Positions 5,680 to 7,678 of a DNA stretch of 7,678 bases are shown one piece after another (positions within the stretch are counted from its first letter, which is position 1; each line of letters begins with the position of its first letter). The position numbers and the translations under genes were made by a program. The notes under the pieces were generated by a model. That model made no database searches, had not been told where the DNA came from, and saw only the letters and a program-made list of their open reading frames with translations. Source of the stretch: an uncultured Spirochaetaceae bacterium (GTDB taxonomy: Bacteria > Spirochaetota > Spirochaetia > Treponematales > Treponemataceae); NCBI GenBank assembly GCA_902796985.1, contig CADBRC010000293.1, positions 1-7,678 of the forward strand, written 5' to 3'.

Positions 5680-5708
5680 TTGAACATATCCTAGTAATCT
5701 GATAGTAT
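5680..5708 (+). promoter_or_regulatory. metE: metE promoter, extended -10, predicted to give a leaderless mRNA
   Basis: TTGAAC (5680-5685) is a 5/6 -35 and TAGTAT (5703-5708) a 5/6 -10, separated by exactly 17 nt. TG at 5700-5701 adds an extended -10. The usual 7-base step from the end of the -10 puts +1 at 5715, the A of the metE start codon. There is no Shine-Dalgarno in the bases before that ATG. Confidence 0.75.
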
Positions 5709-5714
5709 GTTTTT

Positions 5715-7678
5715 ATGGAAAAGACTAGTGTAATCGGCTTCCCCCGCGTGGGCGCCCACCGCGAGCTCAAGTTCGCAATAGAGAAGTATTTCGCCGGCAA
5801 GGTCGGAGCCGACGAAGTCCAGAAGACCGCCGCCGCCATGCGCGAGTACGGCTGGAAGAAGCAGAAGGACGCAGGCATTTCTTTCATTGCGTCGAACGAT
5901 TTTTCTTTCTATGACAATATGCTGGACACGGCTTTCATGCTGAACGCCATTCCTTCCCGCTATGCCAAGCTGGGGCTTTCAGCCTTGGACACCTATTTTG
6001 CGATGGCCCACGGCTATCAGGGCGACAAGGGCGACGTGAAGGCCCTGCCGATGAAGAAGTGGTTCAACACCAACTACCACTATCTGGTTCCCGAGCTTGA
6101 GGACGGTGTGAAGCTGACCGTCTCCGACAGCAACAAGGCCGTGGACGAATACCGCGAGGCCAAGAAGCAGGGCGTGGACACCGTGCCCTACCTCATCGGA
6201 CCCTACACCTTCCTGCACTTCGCAAACTTTGCCGGCAGCAAGAAGGCCGCTGACTACGCCGCCGACATCAAGGCCTCCTACGTCAAGGAAATCGGCCTCC
6301 TCGCCAAGGAAGGCGCCGCATGGGTGACCATTGCCGAGCCTGCCCTCGTGTTCGACGTGAGCAAGGACGAGGTCGCCTTTTTCACCTCCCTCTACAAGGA
6401 TATCCTGGCCGAGGTCAAGAAGGCTTCCGCCGTCAAGGTCTCCCTCTTGACCTACTTCGGCGACATCCGCGACTCCTACGACGCGGTCACCGCCCTTCCC
6501 TTCGACGGAATCGGACTGGACTTCGTCGAGGGCAAGGAGAGCCTGAAGCTCGTCAAGAAGGGCTTCCCCGCCGACAAGGTTTTGTTCGCCGGAATCGTCA
6601 ACGGCAAGAACATCTGGCGCGCCAACTATGAGCAGAAGGCCGCCCTTTTCGCCGACATCAAGACGGCAGCTCCCAATGCCGTCATCGGAACCTCATGCTC
6701 ACTGCAGCATGTTCCCTACACGACCGCCAATGAGAGCAAGCTGCCCGCCGACGAACTCAAGCACTTCTCGTTTGCCGAGGAGAAGCTTGGCGAGTTGGCC
6801 GACCTGGCCAAGGTAACTTCCGGCGACAACGCTCCCCTTGCCGCGAACAAGCAGCTCTTTGACGGCAAGCGCACCAGCCGCAACGAGGCTGTCTGGCAGA
6901 AGATCTCCGCCCTCAAGGATGCTGACTTCGTCCGCAAGCCCGCATTCGCCGAGCGCGAGAAAATCCAGAAGGACGTGTTCAAGCTGCCCCTCTTCCCGAC
7001 GACGACGATCGGCTCCTTCCCCCAGACCAAGGAGGTCCGCGCCAACCGCTCCGCCTTCAAGAAGGGTGAGATCACCGAGCAGCAGTACATTGACTTCAAC
7101 AAGAAGCAGATTGCCGACTGCATCAAGATGCAGGAGGAGCTGGACATAGACGTGCTCGTCCACGGCGAGTTCGAGCGCAACGACATGGTCGAGTACTTCG
7201 GCGACCACCTGGACGGCTACCGCTTCACCGAGAACGCATGGGTCCAGTCCTACGGAACCCGCTGCGTCAAGCCGCCGGTCATCTGGGGCGACGTGAGCCG
7301 CCGCGAGGCGATCACCGTCTTCTGGTCAAGCTATGCCCAGTCCTGCACCAAGCGGCCCATGAAGGGCATGCTGACCGGCCCGGTCACCATCCTCAACTGG
7401 TCGTTCCCGCGCGAGGACATCAGCCTGAAGGATCAGACCCTGCAGATTGCCTTCGCGATAAAGGACGAGGTGCTCGACCTGGAGAAGAACGGCATCCGCA
7501 TCATCCAGATTGACGAGGCTGCCCTCCGCGAGAAGCTGCCGCTCCGCAAGAGCGACTGGCACACGGAGTACCTGGACTGGGCAGTTCCCGCCTTCCGCCT
7601 GGTGCACTCCACGGTCAAGCCGGAGACGCAGATCCACACGCACATGTGCTACAGCGAGTTCGGCGACATCATCAAGGA
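5715..7678 (+). CDS. metE: Cobalamin-independent methionine synthase MetE (3' end outside window)
   Basis: Catalyses transfer of the methyl group from 5-methyltetrahydropteroyl-triglutamate to homocysteine, the last step of methionine synthesis, without vitamin B12. 654 codons are visible and the frame is open to the window edge; the family is about 750-760 residues. The N-terminal folate-side barrel opens with IGFPRVGAHRELK and KKQKDAGI. The C-terminal catalytic barrel starts around TTTIGSFPQTKEVR. HGEFERNDMVEYFG contains Glu485, equivalent to E. coli Glu484 near homocysteine. RCVKPPVIWGDVSR, KGMLTGPVTIL, SFPRED and IIQIDEAALRE follow. IHTHMCYSEF gives two zinc ligands, His643 and Cys645 (E. 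coli His641 and Cys643); the remaining Glu and Cys ligands should lie past the window end. The start ATG has no Shine-Dalgarno and coincides with the predicted transcription start. No B12, SAM or T-box leader is possible in such a transcript, so control probably acts at the promoter. Confidence 0.96.
   Translation, partial: MEKTSVIGFPRVGAHRELKFAIEKYFAGKVGADEVQKTAAAMREYGWKKQKDAGISFIASNDFSFYDNMLDTAFMLNAIPSRYAKLGLSALDTYFAMAHGYQGDKGDVKALPMKKWFNTNYHYLVPELEDGVKLTVSDSNKAVDEYREAKKQGVDTVPYLIGPYTFLHFANFAGSKKAADYAADIKASYVKEIGLLAKEGAAWVTIAEPALVFDVSKDEVAFFTSLYKDILAEVKKASAVKVSLLTYFGDIRDSYDAVTALPFDGIGLDFVEGKESLKLVKKGFPADKVLFAGIVNGKNIWRANYEQKAALFADIKTAAPNAVIGTSCSLQHVPYTTANESKLPADELKHFSFAEEKLGELADLAKVTSGDNAPLAANKQLFDGKRTSRNEAVWQKISALKDADFVRKPAFAEREKIQKDVFKLPLFPTTTIGSFPQTKEVRANRSAFKKGEITEQQYIDFNKKQIADCIKMQEELDIDVLVHGEFERNDMVEYFGDHLDGYRFTENAWVQSYGTRCVKPPVIWGDVSRREAITVFWSSYAQSCTKRPMKGMLTGPVTILNWSFPREDISLKDQTLQIAFAIKDEVLDLEKNGIRIIQIDEAALREKLPLRKSDWHTEYLDWAVPAFRLVHSTVKPETQIHTHMCYSEFGDIIK

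Noticed and set aside
5538..5714. A B12, SAM or T-box riboswitch in front of metE
   Set aside because: The predicted transcript starts at the ATG. The upstream DNA shows no conserved riboswitch boxes and is occupied by the divergent pflA promoter and the repeats.

Overview
The window is a gene-dense, high-GC bacterial chromosome segment with no mobile elements, RNA genes or CRISPR. The best guess for the organism is a host-associated, Treponema-like spirochaete. This rests on remembered resemblance of the OmpA-type protein, the DUF4153 membrane protein, the short MutY-like glycosylase and MetE to spirochaete proteins, not on a search, so the lineage call is tentative. Every gene uses the same GC-rich codon style, and nothing looks recently transferred.

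Layout, left to right. Bases 1-499 are the 3' end of a threonyl-tRNA synthetase gene (thrS), closed by a strong intrinsic terminator (540-574). A three-gene, plus-strand operon follows at 685-4739: an exported OmpA-family protein, an 11-helix DUF4153 membrane protein, and a MutY-like adenine DNA glycosylase. It is very tight (6-nt gap, then a TGATG stop/start overlap). Convergent to it, on the minus strand, is pflA (4782-5537), the pyruvate formate-lyase activating radical-SAM enzyme. The divergent 177-bp region 5538-5714 drives pflA leftward and metE rightward. metE (B12-independent methionine synthase) runs off the right end after 654 codons.

Three things stand out. First, metE appears to be leaderless: a near-ideal extended -10 promoter places transcription start on the A of the ATG, and there is no Shine-Dalgarno. 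Two 21-bp direct repeats with a 22-bp period lie midway between the metE and pflA promoters and look like a regulator site. Second, the glycosylase keeps the MutY fold and most active-site residues, but has Glu where the catalytic Asp is expected, no Fe-S cysteines, and a small winged-helix-like tail instead of the NUDIX-like 8-oxoG recognition domain. Third, an envelope protein with an unassigned N-terminal domain, a DUF4153 membrane protein and this glycosylase are translationally linked, and nothing in the sequence says what they do together.

The remaining genes are central functions: translation (thrS), anaerobic pyruvate metabolism (pflA) and methionine synthesis (metE). I see no clear multi-gene novel defence or mobile system here.
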